This document shows positions 47,142 through 56,325 of a stretch of DNA of 64,000 nt, in pieces. The notes below the pieces were generated by a model. That model worked only from the letters and a program-made list of their open reading frames with translations. It ran no database searches and was not told where the DNA came from. A program made the translations under genes and the position numbers. The DNA comes from an uncultured Aquimarina sp. GTDB lineage: Bacteria; Bacteroidota; Bacteroidia; Flavobacteriales; Flavobacteriaceae. How positions within the stretch are numbered: the stretch's first letter is position 1; each line of letters begins with the position of its first letter. The DNA lies in NCBI RefSeq assembly GCF_947495315.1, contig NZ_CANLYD010000010.1, positions 62,001-126,000 on the forward strand, read 5' to 3'.

Positions 47142-47642
47142 TTATGCCAATGTTTTTATTGCTTCAGCATAATTAGGCTCTTGTACAATTTCTGGTACTT
47201 GTTCAGTATGTACAATTGTACCTTCTTCATTAACTACAATAACTGCTCTAGAATGAAGTCCTTTCATAGGGCCATCAATAATTTCTAAACCGTAATCTTT
47301 ACCAAACTTCCCATCTCTGAAATCCGAATGATTCACTACATTTTCCAGACCTTCTGCTCCACAAAATCTAGCTTGAGCAAATGGTAAATCTCTGGATACG
47401 CAAAGAACTTTAGTATTAGACAGATTACTCGCTTCTTTATTAAATTGCCTAACAGATGCAGCACATATTCCAGTATCAATTGACGGAAATATATTCAGCA
47501 CCACTCGCGATCCTTTATAATCAGATAGTTTTGCCACTGATAAATCTGTATTTACCAATTCGAAATCCGGAGCTTTATCACCTACTTTAGGTAAATCACC
47601 ATTTGTATGTATTGAGTTTCCACTTAGTGTTATTGTAGCCAT
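47142..47642 (-). CDS. tpx: Thiol peroxidase (atypical 2-Cys peroxiredoxin)
   Basis: 166 residues from the ATG at 47642; an upstream in-frame ATG at 47699 would add 19 residues not typical of the family. Reduces hydrogen peroxide and alkyl peroxides. Peroxidatic Cys in PSIDTGICAASVRQF, resolving Cys in RFCGAEG. Part of a peroxide-defence cluster with thioredoxin and peroxiredoxin upstream, though a terminator (47723-47753) separates it from them. Confidence 0.94.
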   Translation of the reverse strand: MATITLSGNSIHTNGDLPKVGDKAPDFELVNTDLSVAKLSDYKGSRVVLNIFPSIDTGICAASVRQFNKEASNLSNTKVLCVSRDLPFAQARFCGAEGLENVVNHSDFRDGKFGKDYGLEIIDGPMKGLHSRAVIVVNEEGTIVHTEQVPEIVQEPNYAEAIKTLA

Positions 47643-47722
47643 AATAATATTATTTGTGTTTTTTTTTAGAGCTATAAAATTAGTAAGATTATATGGCATT
47701 TTACATAAAGTTTTATGAAAAT

Positions 47723-47753
47723 AAAAAAACCTTCTGTAGTAGAAGGTTTTTTT
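47723..47753. terminator. Terminator between the thioredoxin pair and tpx
   Basis: A 13-bp stem (47723-47735 with 47741-47753), 5-base loop, A-run and T-run at the ends. It ends the transcript of the thioredoxin and DUF6952-type genes. Confidence 0.88.
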
Positions 47754-47773
47754 TATTTATCTATGGGCATTTC

Positions 47774-48031
47774 TTAAGAATCTATAGACCCCATTACGCG
47801 TTGCATAAAACTATTTAGAGCTTCTTTTTTAGAAGTACCATCTTTAATCATTTTATTTACTTCTATAGCCCCATACATATTAGAAATTAATTCTCCTATT
47901 ACATCTAACTCATCATCTTTCAGCGAAGGTACTTCAGTTAATGATTCTAAAGTTTCAATAGTCTCTACAAGAAAATCCTCATCGTTTTCTTCGATAAAAG
48001 AAGTAAGATGCTTAATTATTGGTAACTTCAT
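47774..48031 (-). CDS. Small acidic protein, DUF6952-like
   Basis: 85 residues, acidic, predicted helical, no membrane segment. I believe it is the DUF6952 family that commonly accompanies a thioredoxin in Flavobacteriia; this recall is not certain. Its start overlaps the 3' end of the thioredoxin gene by 20 bases, so the two are translated together and may work together in redox repair. Confidence 0.7.
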   Translation of the reverse strand: MKLPIIKHLTSFIEENDEDFLVETIETLESLTEVPSLKDDELDVIGELISNMYGAIEVNKMIKDGTSKKEALNSFMQRVMGSIDS

Positions 48032-48326
48032 CTACTAATTCTTTTAAAACATCAAATTTATTAGTCTGTACCTGATTTACAAAAGCTCCATTTTTAAAGG
48101 TTGCAAAAGTAGGAAGATTATCTACTGTAGCCATTTTTCTGGATTCAGGATTTTTTTCTGCATCTACAATGATAAAAGTAGTATCATTTTTCTCTGAAGC
48201 TAGTTTCTTAAACTTAGGTTTCATTATTCTACAGTTGCCACACCAGGTAGCAGAATACTGAACTACTACTGTGGTATTATCATTTACAACTTCAGAAAGA
48301 TTATCCGTAGTTAATTCTTGGATCAT
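48012..48326 (-). CDS. Thioredoxin-family protein
   Basis: 104 residues, a single cytoplasmic thioredoxin domain with active site ATWCGNCR near residue 30 (WCGPC is the usual form, so Asn replaces Pro) and the cis-Pro in VDNLPTF. Located between the peroxiredoxin and the small acidic protein. Probably a reductant for one of the nearby peroxidases, which is an inference from position. Confidence 0.88.
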   Translation of the reverse strand: MIQELTTDNLSEVVNDNTTVVVQYSATWCGNCRIMKPKFKKLASEKNDTTFIIVDAEKNPESRKMATVDNLPTFATFKNGAFVNQVQTNKFDVLKELVDEVTNN

Positions 48327-48353
48327 AATTTATATAATTATAAGGTTAAGAAT

Positions 48354-48386
48354 AAACTTCTCTGAAGTGTGATTCAGAGAAGTTTT
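48354..48386 (-). terminator. Terminator after the peroxiredoxin gene
   Basis: A 12-bp stem (AAACTTCTCTGA with its complement at 48374-48385) and 8-base loop, then TTTATTCTT on the minus strand. Confidence 0.75.
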
Positions 48387-48407
48387 ATAATCAAAAAAGA
48401 TATGTTA

Positions 48408-49046
48408 TTAATGAGCAGCTAAGTAAGAAGCTACTCCATCTCTGTTAGCAGACATAGCATCTTTTCCTTCTTCCCAGTTTGCTGGACATACCTCTCCATT
48501 TTTCTGAACATGAGCATATGCATCAATGAGTCTTAAAAACTCCGCTACATTTCTTCCAACAGGCATATGGTTTACACCTTCGTGAAAAACAGTACCTTCT
48601 TCATCAATTAAGTAAGTAGCTCTATATGTAACGTTATCACCCTCTACTGTTACAATCCCAGTTTCCTCGTTATAAGTTTCATTTGTGATATCTAAAATCT
48701 CTAACGTACTTGAAAGGTTACGATTAGAATCTGCCAATATAGGATAAGTAACACCTTCTATACCTCCATTATCTTTAGATGTATTTAACCATGCGAAATG
48801 AACTTCAGGAGTATCACAAGAAGCACCAATAACAATAGTATTTCTTTTTTCGAATTCTACTAAAGCTTCTTGAAAAGCATGTAATTCTGTTGGACACACA
48901 AAAGTAAAATCTTTCGGGTACCAAAATAGTAATACTTTTTTGTTGTTATTTTTTGCTTCTTCCAATACATTAAGTTTGAAAGTATCTCCCATATCATTCA
49001 TTGCATCAACGCTAAGATTTGGAAATTTTTTACCTACAAATGCCAT
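48408..49046 (-). CDS. 2-Cys peroxiredoxin (AhpC/TSA family)
   Basis: 212 residues. Scavenges peroxides. Peroxidatic Cys in FTFVCPTEL (about residue 51) and resolving Cys in GEVCPANW (about 190). Length fits the typical 2-Cys class. First gene of the peroxide-defence cluster. Confidence 0.93.
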   Translation of the reverse strand: MAFVGKKFPNLSVDAMNDMGDTFKLNVLEEAKNNNKKVLLFWYPKDFTFVCPTELHAFQEALVEFEKRNTIVIGASCDTPEVHFAWLNTSKDNGGIEGVTYPILADSNRNLSSTLEILDITNETYNEETGIVTVEGDNVTYRATYLIDEEGTVFHEGVNHMPVGRNVAEFLRLIDAYAHVQKNGEVCPANWEEGKDAMSANRDGVASYLAAH

Positions 49047-49320
49047 TTTTTTATTTATTTAAAGTGTAATTAATTAATTTTCGAAGTGGCAAATATACAC
49101 CTCCTAATCGAACCTTAATACAAGGATAATTTTAATTTTCTATGTGTTGATAGTTTTTGCCAATACATTAAAATTCCTTCAGTTATTTAAAATATTCTTA
49201 CAAGAAAATGAAATACCTTACATAAATTACGGATAAATTGTTCTTTTTACACGATGATTTACACTTCATACAATCTATTTTTGTATTTTCGCTTTAACCA
49301 TTGACTAAAAACTTAACAAG

Positions 49321-51564
49321 TTGAGAAACTTTCTTAATCAAGTAGTTATAATATTTATAGTATTTATTTCACTAAATACTTTGGCCCAAACTTCATTGGA
49401 TGGAAGTGATATTCAAGCATACATTGAGGAAGCCGAAGTTCTACTGGAAGAATATAAATATGAGCAGGCTTTAGAAAAGGCTCAGATAGCATATAAAACT
49501 GCGAAATATAATGATGACGAAAAGAACCTAGCTAAGATTCACGATGTTATTGCTCGAGTACACGAACTCAACAATCAGGAAAGCATAGCTATTACTAATT
49601 ACAGGACTGCGCTTACCTATGCTTCAAGCTCTAAGACTACTTACCTAAGAGCCAAGTTATATAATAATTTAGGAAACCTTTTTATCAAATCAGACTCTAC
49701 TTTATATAAAGGAATTGAACATTATAATAAAGGGTATCAAATCGCAAAAGAAATAAAGGATACCACTAAAATGGTGAAACCATTATTAAATCTTGCAGAA
49801 TATTATATTAATAATGATGACTACAAAACTAGTGATGGATATCTGACTAAAGTAAGAGCATTAATTGGTACGGACATGAATATATCAAGTCCTCAAAAAA
49901 CCAAATTGAGCAACCTGCTTGGCAAGTATTTTTTAAGAGTTCGAAGATATGAAAGGGCTAATGAACATGTAGAAAATGCGATAGCCTTTGCTACTGATGA
50001 AATTAATAACACTAACAATAATAAGATATTAATTTCTACTTATCATAAGGAGCTGGCTACTTCGTATATGACAAAGTATAAAATTTATAAAAATCAAAAA
50101 GAGTTCGAATTAGCAACCCCTTTTCTAGAAAAACACTATGAAAGCCTTTCTAAATCAGAAGATCTGACAAAAGAAATTGAGTTACTTAAAGCTACTATAG
50201 AGTTTGGAGTAGATCAAATGAAAGATCAAGTTGAGCAAGCTAATAAGAAAGATGATGAAAACTATTCTAAAGAGATCAAATGGCAGATCAGTATTATTCT
50301 TGGGGTTGTTCTGATTTTAATTTCTCTTGCATTTTTGATTAGTGCATACAAAAATAATTTACAAAAGAAAAAACTAAACAACGACCTTATAGAAAAAAAC
50401 AAGGAACTTGTAAATGCTAAGGAAACTGCTGAGCAAGTTTCTACCCTCAAATCGCAATTCATATCCACTGTAAGCCACGAATTAAGAACACCTCTTTATG
50501 GAGTTATAGGTCTTACTTCTCTACTTATGGAAAACCCTGAAGAGAAAAAGAAAAATGAATATCTCGAATCTCTAAAATTCTCTGGAGACTACTTACTTGC
50601 CCTAATTAATGATGTATTACAACTAAGTAAAATTGAAACTAATGAAGTTAAATTAGAAAAAGTTTCTTTTGACCTAAGATCACTTATAGAAGGAATTGTA
50701 AATTCGCTTCATTCGAAACAAAAACACAATAACAATACGGTACATATTGATATAGACCGCAATATAAAAACTACACTACTTGGAGATTCAGTGAGGTTAT
50801 CACAAATATTAATGAACCTTATTGGTAACGCTCTTAAATTTACAAATAACGGAAACATCTGGATAAAAGTAAAATGTCTTGACTATCAAGATGATAATTA
50901 TAAATTACGTTTTATTATAAAAGACGATGGTATTGGTATTCCTAAAAGTAAGCAGGAGACTATTTTTGATAATTTTGCACAAGTAAAGAATCAAAATCAG
51001 GAATACGAAGGTACGGGACTTGGTTTAGCTATTGTGAAAAAATTAATCCATCTTCATAACAGTGAGATTTTTATTAATAGCGAAGATGGAGTTGGATCTG
51101 AGTTTACATTTGATCTCAGTTACGAAAAAGCAGTTAAAGAGCAGGATATTTCATCCAAAACAGGCGAAACGATTAGTATTGGAACAACCAATTTTAACAT
51201 CCTTATTGTTGATGATAATAAAATCAATCAGATTGTAACCCAGAACATCCTAAAGAAAAAAGGATACACCTGTAATTTGGCTAGTAACGGTATGGACGCT
51301 ATTGAGATGGTAAAAAGCGAAAGTTTTGACCTAATTCTAATGGACATCAATATGCCAGAGATGAATGGATTGGATGCTACTACAGTGATTCGAACGTTTA
51401 ATGAACATATCCCTATTATTGCACTTACTGCAGTAGAGGAAGGAGAAATAAGAGATCAGGCATTATCTGTAGGAATGAACGATGTAATCATTAAACCGTA
51501 TGACACTCAGCAATTCTTCCAGACGATCATGAAAAATATTTCGAAAGTGAAATATATAAGTTAG
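49321..51564 (+). CDS. Hybrid sensor histidine kinase / response regulator with TPR sensor
   Basis: 747 residues. The start is TTG at 49321: a TAA stop lies in frame 15 bases upstream and the signal peptide (ending TLAQ) begins at once. TPR-like helical repeats fill about 30-300, a membrane helix about 318-340, a short coiled coil, the HisKA domain with SHELRTPLYGV (His near 385), HATPase domain with NLIGNALKFT and GTGLGLAIVKKL, and a C-terminal receiver (about 617-740) with DDNKINQ, MDINMPEMNG and IIKPYD. No output regulator is adjacent, so the phosphate target is unknown. Confidence 0.92.
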   Translation: MRNFLNQVVIIFIVFISLNTLAQTSLDGSDIQAYIEEAEVLLEEYKYEQALEKAQIAYKTAKYNDDEKNLAKIHDVIARVHELNNQESIAITNYRTALTYASSSKTTYLRAKLYNNLGNLFIKSDSTLYKGIEHYNKGYQIAKEIKDTTKMVKPLLNLAEYYINNDDYKTSDGYLTKVRALIGTDMNISSPQKTKLSNLLGKYFLRVRRYERANEHVENAIAFATDEINNTNNNKILISTYHKELATSYMTKYKIYKNQKEFELATPFLEKHYESLSKSEDLTKEIELLKATIEFGVDQMKDQVEQANKKDDENYSKEIKWQISIILGVVLILISLAFLISAYKNNLQKKKLNNDLIEKNKELVNAKETAEQVSTLKSQFISTVSHELRTPLYGVIGLTSLLMENPEEKKKNEYLESLKFSGDYLLALINDVLQLSKIETNEVKLEKVSFDLRSLIEGIVNSLHSKQKHNNNTVHIDIDRNIKTTLLGDSVRLSQILMNLIGNALKFTNNGNIWIKVKCLDYQDDNYKLRFIIKDDGIGIPKSKQETIFDNFAQVKNQNQEYEGTGLGLAIVKKLIHLHNSEIFINSEDGVGSEFTFDLSYEKAVKEQDISSKTGETISIGTTNFNILIVDDNKINQIVTQNILKKKGYTCNLASNGMDAIEMVKSESFDLILMDINMPEMNGLDATTVIRTFNEHIPIIALTAVEEGEIRDQALSVGMNDVIIKPYDTQQFFQTIMKNISKVKYIS

Positions 51565-51667
51565 ATTCTAACAACTATTTAATTGTGTAATTTATTCTGT
51601 TAAAGCATATCACACTTATCACTGAATATATTATTTTAGAGCACAATTTCTAGCTTATTATACAAAC

Positions 51668-52837
51668 ATGAACTCAAAAAACATCGGTTTTAATACCATT
51701 TGCACCCATATTGGGGAAATAGAAGACAAACAATTTAAAGGAGCTATATCTCCGATATACCTTTCTACTTCATATGCTTTTGAAGATGTGGATATCAAAA
51801 GATACCCCCGCTATTTTAACACACCTAATCAGGAAGCATTATGTAAAAAAATTGCTCGGTTAGAAAAAGGAGAAGCGTCATTGATTTTCGGTAGTGGTAT
51901 GGCAGCAATAAGTACTACTTTATTTGCTTTTCTTAGAAAAGGTGATCATGTAGTTTTACAGCGCACATTATATGGAGGAACTGTCAATCTGGTAAATGAA
52001 GAATTCGATAAATACGGTATAGAATATTCTTTTGTTGATTCTCAAGATACTAGCGGATTTGAAGAAAAAATTAAAGAAAACACTAAAGTAATCTACATTG
52101 AAACCCCCTCTAATCCTCTATTAACGATAACAGATATTAGAGCGATATCAGAATTAGCAAAGAAGAAAGGAATTACAACAATGATTGACAACACCTTTGC
52201 TTCGCCAGTAAATCAAAACCCAATAGAACTAGGTATTGATATTGTTTTACATTCTGCAACAAAATATTTAGGAGGGCACAGTGACATACTTGCCGGAGCA
52301 GTTGTCTCTTCTGAAAAGAATATTGAGCAAATATTTCATTTAGCAAAAAACTTAGGAGGCAGTTTAAGTGATTTTACTGTGTGGATGTTAGAACGAAGTA
52401 TTAAAACTTTGGGGCTAAGAGTTAAACAGCAAAATAAGAATGCAAAAAAGATGGCTAAATGGCTAGAAAATCATGCCGATATTGAAGCTGTATATTATCC
52501 AGGATTAAAGTCTCATCCTGATTACGAAATAGCAAAAAAACAAATGAAAGGATTTGGTGGCATGCTATCTTTTGAATTAAAAAAAGGTCTGGATGCAAGT
52601 AAATTTCAAAAAGAACTAAAACTGATAAAAAGCTCTATGAGTCTCGCCGGAGTAGAAAGCACTATCCTTTCTCCTACATTAACATCACACGCCTTACTTA
52701 CAGAAGAAGAAAGAGAACATCAAGGAATTAAAGATGGACTATTAAGGTTTAGTGTTGGTATTGAAGAAAAAGAAGACTTAATAAGAGATATAGAGCAAGC
52801 ATTAGAAAAAATTAAGATACTAGAACTTGAGCACTAA
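51668..52837 (+). CDS. Trans-sulfuration PLP enzyme (cystathionine gamma-synthase / methionine gamma-lyase type)
   Basis: 389 residues. PLP-dependent Cys/Met metabolism fold. The PLP lysine lies in LHSATKYLGGHSDILAG, the phosphate-contact region in FGSGMAAIS and the Tyr-containing PRYFNTPNQ. Family members cannot be told apart by eye between cystathionine synthases and lyases. Its stop is one base before the start of bshB1, which suggests a link to cysteine supply for bacillithiol. Confidence 0.9.
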   Translation: MNSKNIGFNTICTHIGEIEDKQFKGAISPIYLSTSYAFEDVDIKRYPRYFNTPNQEALCKKIARLEKGEASLIFGSGMAAISTTLFAFLRKGDHVVLQRTLYGGTVNLVNEEFDKYGIEYSFVDSQDTSGFEEKIKENTKVIYIETPSNPLLTITDIRAISELAKKKGITTMIDNTFASPVNQNPIELGIDIVLHSATKYLGGHSDILAGAVVSSEKNIEQIFHLAKNLGGSLSDFTVWMLERSIKTLGLRVKQQNKNAKKMAKWLENHADIEAVYYPGLKSHPDYEIAKKQMKGFGGMLSFELKKGLDASKFQKELKLIKSSMSLAGVESTILSPTLTSHALLTEEEREHQGIKDGLLRFSVGIEEKEDLIRDIEQALEKIKILELEH

Positions 52838-52838
52838 T

Positions 52839-53555
52839 ATGAAATTAGATATTCTGGCTATTGGCGCACATCCGGATGATGTGGAATTAAGCTGTTCAGG
52901 CACGCTAGCGAAAGAAATAGATAAGGGTAAAAAAGTTGGGATACTAGATCTTACCCGAGGAGAACTGGGAACAAGAGGAACTCCTGAAATAAGAGACCAA
53001 GAAGCAAAAGACGCTGCAAGAATACTTGGTGTATCTGTTAGAGAGAATTTAGGTTTTAGAGATGGTTTTTTTACGAATGATGAAGCTCACCAGCTAGCTA
53101 TTATCAAAATACTAAGAAAATATCGACCGGAAATTGTTCTTTGCAATGCTTTTAAGGATCGTCATATAGATCACGGAAAAGGTAGTAAATTAGCTAGTGA
53201 TGCTTGTTTCTTATCTGGTTTACGCAAAATAGAAACGTCCCTAAATGGTAAAACTCAAAATGCTTGGAGACCAAAAAAGGTGTATCATTATATTCAATGG
53301 GAAATTCTTAAACCTGACTTTGTTGTTGACATAAGTGGATATATAGATAAAAAGGTGGAAAGCGTAATGGCATACAAAACTCAATTTTTCGATACCGACA
53401 GTGAAGCTCCGTCTACTCCAATATCAAGTAAGAATTTTAAAGACAGTATTGAGTATCGAGCGGCTGATCTAGGTAGAATTATTGGTGTAGAACATGCAGA
53501 AGGTTATACCGTAGAACGCTATGCTGCAGTAGATTCTATTTTTGATTTAATATAA
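52839..53555 (+). CDS. bshB1: Bacillithiol biosynthesis deacetylase BshB1
   Basis: 238 residues from the ATG at 52839, chosen over a TTG at 52827 that overlaps the preceding gene. LmbE-like zinc deacetylase that converts GlcNAc-malate to GlcN-malate in bacillithiol synthesis. Zinc motif AHPDDVE near residue 11 and the distal HIDH near 110; LTRGELGTRGT and FRDGFF are typical of the BshB1 branch. Co-translated with the trans-sulfuration enzyme. Confidence 0.92.
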   Translation: MKLDILAIGAHPDDVELSCSGTLAKEIDKGKKVGILDLTRGELGTRGTPEIRDQEAKDAARILGVSVRENLGFRDGFFTNDEAHQLAIIKILRKYRPEIVLCNAFKDRHIDHGKGSKLASDACFLSGLRKIETSLNGKTQNAWRPKKVYHYIQWEILKPDFVVDISGYIDKKVESVMAYKTQFFDTDSEAPSTPISSKNFKDSIEYRAADLGRIIGVEHAEGYTVERYAAVDSIFDLI

Positions 53556-53568
53556 TTTCATTTTTTAC

Positions 53569-53599
53569 TTTGTAGAAATATAAAAATGCCTTATTTTTG
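53569..53599 (+). promoter_or_regulatory. Promoter of tRNA-His
   Basis: TTTG (53569-53572), 19-base spacer, TATTTTTG (53592-53599). Matches the Bacteroidota TTTG/TAnnTTTG consensus and sits 16 bases before the tRNA. Confidence 0.75.
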
Positions 53600-53614
53600 C
53601 AGCCGAAATTAAAT

Positions 53615-53690
53615 GGTGGTTGTAGCTCAGTTGGTTAGAGCATTGGTTTGTGGTACCAAGGGTCGCGGGTTCGAATCCCGTCTTCCACCC
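53615..53690 (+). tRNA. tRNA-His (anticodon GTG)
   Basis: Cloverleaf readable by eye: D-arm GCTCAGTTGGTTAGAGC, anticodon stem TTGGT/ACCAA with loop TTGTGGT (anticodon GTG), T-arm with TTCGAAT. The extra 5' G and 3' C expected of tRNA-His are present. The lower acceptor stem has two U-U mismatches. CCA is not encoded. Confidence 0.95.
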
Positions 53691-53698
53691 TTTACAAA

Positions 53699-53728
53699 AA
53701 AAAGACTCTGTTTGCGCAGAGTCTTTTT
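53699..53728 (+). terminator. Terminator after tRNA-His
   Basis: A 7-bp GC-containing stem extended by A-T pairs (GACTCTG with CAGAGTC) and five T. It also faces the convergent M28 peptidase gene. Confidence 0.88.
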
Positions 53729-53773
53729 AATTTATAGTCAATTAAATTTCTTTACTGTTATTAAAAACATTGG

Positions 53774-54826
53774 CTATTCACTTCCAATACCATCTACCAC
53801 TAATCTTTTTTCTCTATTTGCCACTTCCCAAGCTGTATAAAAGACCAGTTTAGCTCGTTTGGTCATCAGATCATATTCTATCTTATCCGGAGTATCTGTA
53901 GGCTGATGATAATCTTCATGAACACCATTAAAATAAAATATAATCGGAATATTATGTTTTGCAAAATTATAATGATCACTCCTGTAGTAGAATCGATTAG
54001 GATCGTCTTTTGCATTATAAGTATAGTCAAGATTCAGTTTAGTATATTTAGTATTTGCCTCTTCGCTTAAATTATGCAATTCGGTACTCAATCTATCACT
54101 ACCTATTAAATATATATAATCCTTCTTATCATCACCTTCATGATCTTTATCAATACGACCAATCATGTCGATATTAAGGTTTGTAATAGTATTCTCTAAT
54201 GAAAAAATAGGGTTTTCTGTATAATATTTCGACCCATACAATCCTTTTTCCTCACCAGTAACATGTAAAAACAATACGGATCTCTTAGGTCCCTGACCAT
54301 CTTTAGCCGCTTTTGCAAAAGCCTCAGCTATCTCCAAGAGACTTACTGTTCCTGATCCATCATCATCTGCTCCATTATACACATTCCCCTTACTATCAAC
54401 CCCTACATGATCATAATGAGCTGACAACACTACAATTTCATCAGGTTTTTCGGAGCCTTTTATATACGCCAACACATTTTCTGAAGATTTTATACCTCCT
54501 CTAAAATAACTCTCCGGTATCACCTGAAAATAATCATCATCCCCAATTGGCGATGGAATATTCATTCTTTTATATTGATCTTTTAAAAATTCTGCTGCCT
54601 TTTTCTGACCGGGTTCTCCAGTATCTCTGCCCTCAAAATCATCTCCTGCGAACGTAAATAAGTACTCCTTAAGCTCTTCTGCAGTAATAGTTTCTGCATA
54701 AGATGTAACATCCAATTTATCCTCTTTTGCTTTTGAAGAACTAGAACTACCAGTATTTGATGAATTCTGTGAACTGCCGCAGGAATAAAGAATAGATAAA
54801 CTAAATATGATTAAAACATTTCTCAT
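53774..54826 (-). CDS. M28-family zinc aminopeptidase lipoprotein
   Basis: 350 residues. Lipoprotein signal ending ILYSCGSSQ, a Ser-rich linker, then the M28 peptidase domain. Metal and catalytic residues are visible in order: SAHYDHVG, YNGADDDGSGT, TGEEKGLYGS, NIDMIGRID and SDHYNF. An extracytoplasmic peptidase that trims amino acids from peptides. Monocistronic, between the two tRNA genes and on the opposite strand. Confidence 0.9.
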   Translation of the reverse strand: MRNVLIIFSLSILYSCGSSQNSSNTGSSSSSKAKEDKLDVTSYAETITAEELKEYLFTFAGDDFEGRDTGEPGQKKAAEFLKDQYKRMNIPSPIGDDDYFQVIPESYFRGGIKSSENVLAYIKGSEKPDEIVVLSAHYDHVGVDSKGNVYNGADDDGSGTVSLLEIAEAFAKAAKDGQGPKRSVLFLHVTGEEKGLYGSKYYTENPIFSLENTITNLNIDMIGRIDKDHEGDDKKDYIYLIGSDRLSTELHNLSEEANTKYTKLNLDYTYNAKDDPNRFYYRSDHYNFAKHNIPIIFYFNGVHEDYHQPTDTPDKIEYDLMTKRAKLVFYTAWEVANREKRLVVDGIGSE

Positions 54827-54950
54827 TGAATTCTTTTTTTATAACACTATGCAATATACAGATTTAGAGGGAGATCATTTTGCGAATGTTTTCTTAAAAA
54901 AATACCGAAAATTAATTGTAAAAAATCTTCTTAGAATTAAAAAAGGTTAT

Positions 54951-54958
54951 TATATTTG
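54951..54958 (+). promoter_or_regulatory. -7 element of the tRNA-Ser promoter
   Basis: TATATTTG, a perfect TAnnTTTG, 38 bases before the tRNA. No clear TTTG is at the expected upstream distance. Confidence 0.5.
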
Positions 54959-54996
54959 CACCCGCATTCAGGGAATACCTGATGAGACTAAACACT

Positions 54997-55081
54997 GGAG
55001 AAATGGCAGAGTGGTCGAATGCGGCAGTCTTGAAAACTGTTGAGGGTCACACCTCCGGGGGTTCGAATCCCTCTTTCTCCG
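54997..55081 (+). tRNA. tRNA-Ser (anticodon TGA)
   Basis: Acceptor GGAGAAA (54997-55003) pairs with TTTCTCC (55074-55080), discriminator G. Anticodon stem CAGTC...AACTG-type with loop holding TGA; a long variable arm typical of class II tRNA; T-loop TTCGAAT. CCA is not encoded. Confidence 0.95.
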
Positions 55082-55090
55082 CTAAGAGCA

Positions 55091-55125
55091 AAGCTCGGTT
55101 TCTGAATAGAAATCGGGCTTTTTCT
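55091..55125 (+). terminator. Terminator after tRNA-Ser
   Basis: A 13-bp stem with G-U pairs (55091-55103 with 55108-55120) followed by TTTCTTTTCT. Confidence 0.8.
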
Positions 55126-55268
55126 TTTCTTATGAATATTGAAAACATAGTTTTCATAAGTGAATGGAAAAAGAAAACGCTAAATACTACTAATGTATTA
55201 CCGAGCTTTATTATCACGAAGGTGTGATCAACAAGCCATAAGACAATCTCTCTTTATAAGCATTCATT

Positions 55269-55304
55269 AAAATGCTTCACTTGTAAGATGTGAAGCATTT
55301 TTTT
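55269..55304. terminator. Second hairpin terminator downstream of tRNA-Ser
   Basis: A 12-bp stem (AAAATGCTTCAC with GTGAAGCATTTT) and seven T. It lies 73 bases before the stop of the minus-strand cupin gene and could serve that gene, or back up tRNA-Ser termination. Confidence 0.75.
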
Positions 55305-55377
55305 GTTTTCAGGTATATTGAGAATAGATTTTTTTTACTAATCTATTAAAATGAAGTCGTATTTACTTTTAATTGAC

Positions 55378-56232
55378 TTAAGCTCCTTTACCAAACATGA
55401 TAAGAATTGCTTCTGCATGTTTATCAGAATCATTCCACCATTTATGATTTACATTGGCAGGAATGAATATGGTATTTCCTGCCGAAACAGTAATACGCTC
55501 ACCATCAACCTCACCTTCAATAGTTCCTTTAATCATAACACACATCATAGGAAACGGATTGGCTTGTTCGCGAGGGTCATTACGTACTTTATCTCCAGGA
55601 GAGACACTGTACCAAGCGGTACGTAATCCTTTCTCATAATAAAAAACGGTAAAATTTGAGCCATGTGCTTTACGTGTCGCTTTTTCATGAAATGGAATTA
55701 TCTCCGGAAAACCTTTAGTCCAAAAATGAAACGAAAAGGCATTCAAATCACCATCGTCGTCCACAGTGGGCTTGTACCCATTTATTTCTAGAACACTCAT
55801 TGGTGTATAATCACTACCAAAAGCTTTGCCTTGAGCTGTTAGTGCATTGATCTTTCCTTCGCCAATAGCCTTTAAGGTTTCTAGCTCAATACGGTAGACG
55901 TAAGTTGGAATATTTGGCAACCCCTCTTTGATCTTGACTTCCCATTGTTTTTCACTTTTCTTTTTGCCAGTACTTTCAATGGTCCATTTCCCATTAGCTT
56001 CAGGCACTTCTATCCCTACTATGCGTTTTTCGCTGGCATGACGATCATTTTTATAATCGTTAACATAGGCTTTTATTATGCTCTCTGCCTCTTTTTTAGA
56101 AGTAGTTTTGATTTCTTTAGTAATTTCTGGCGCTACATCTGAAACACTTGTTCCTTGAGCAAATATGCTCGCTGTCAACGTACCGCAAAATAGTGCGGTC
56201 ATAATAATTTTCATTCTTTTTGAAGTTTTCAT
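55378..56232 (-). CDS. Secreted cupin-domain protein
   Basis: 284 residues. Signal peptide ends ASIFAQG (about residue 27). A first part (about 40-130) resembles a small alpha/beta fold with repeated Lys/Glu; the C-terminal cupin (about 180-280) has VSAGNTIFIPANVNHKWWND and binds a metal in most relatives. No enzyme activity can be assigned. Lies alone, 93 bases before the LytTR gene on the same strand. Confidence 0.75.
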   Translation of the reverse strand: MKTSKRMKIIMTALFCGTLTASIFAQGTSVSDVAPEITKEIKTTSKKEAESIIKAYVNDYKNDRHASEKRIVGIEVPEANGKWTIESTGKKKSEKQWEVKIKEGLPNIPTYVYRIELETLKAIGEGKINALTAQGKAFGSDYTPMSVLEINGYKPTVDDDGDLNAFSFHFWTKGFPEIIPFHEKATRKAHGSNFTVFYYEKGLRTAWYSVSPGDKVRNDPREQANPFPMMCVMIKGTIEGEVDGERITVSAGNTIFIPANVNHKWWNDSDKHAEAILIMFGKGA

Positions 56233-56325
56233 TTGATTAATGATTTAAAATTTCACTTCACAAATGAATAACACAAAATACTAAAAACTCAATAAACATT
56301 AGGCTTTGTGGAGAATGAGCAGGTT

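Noticed and set aside
53613..53840. Plus-strand frame starting in tRNA-His
   Set aside because: It translates the tRNA and its terminator; the same applies to the frame at 54982-55227 across tRNA-Ser.
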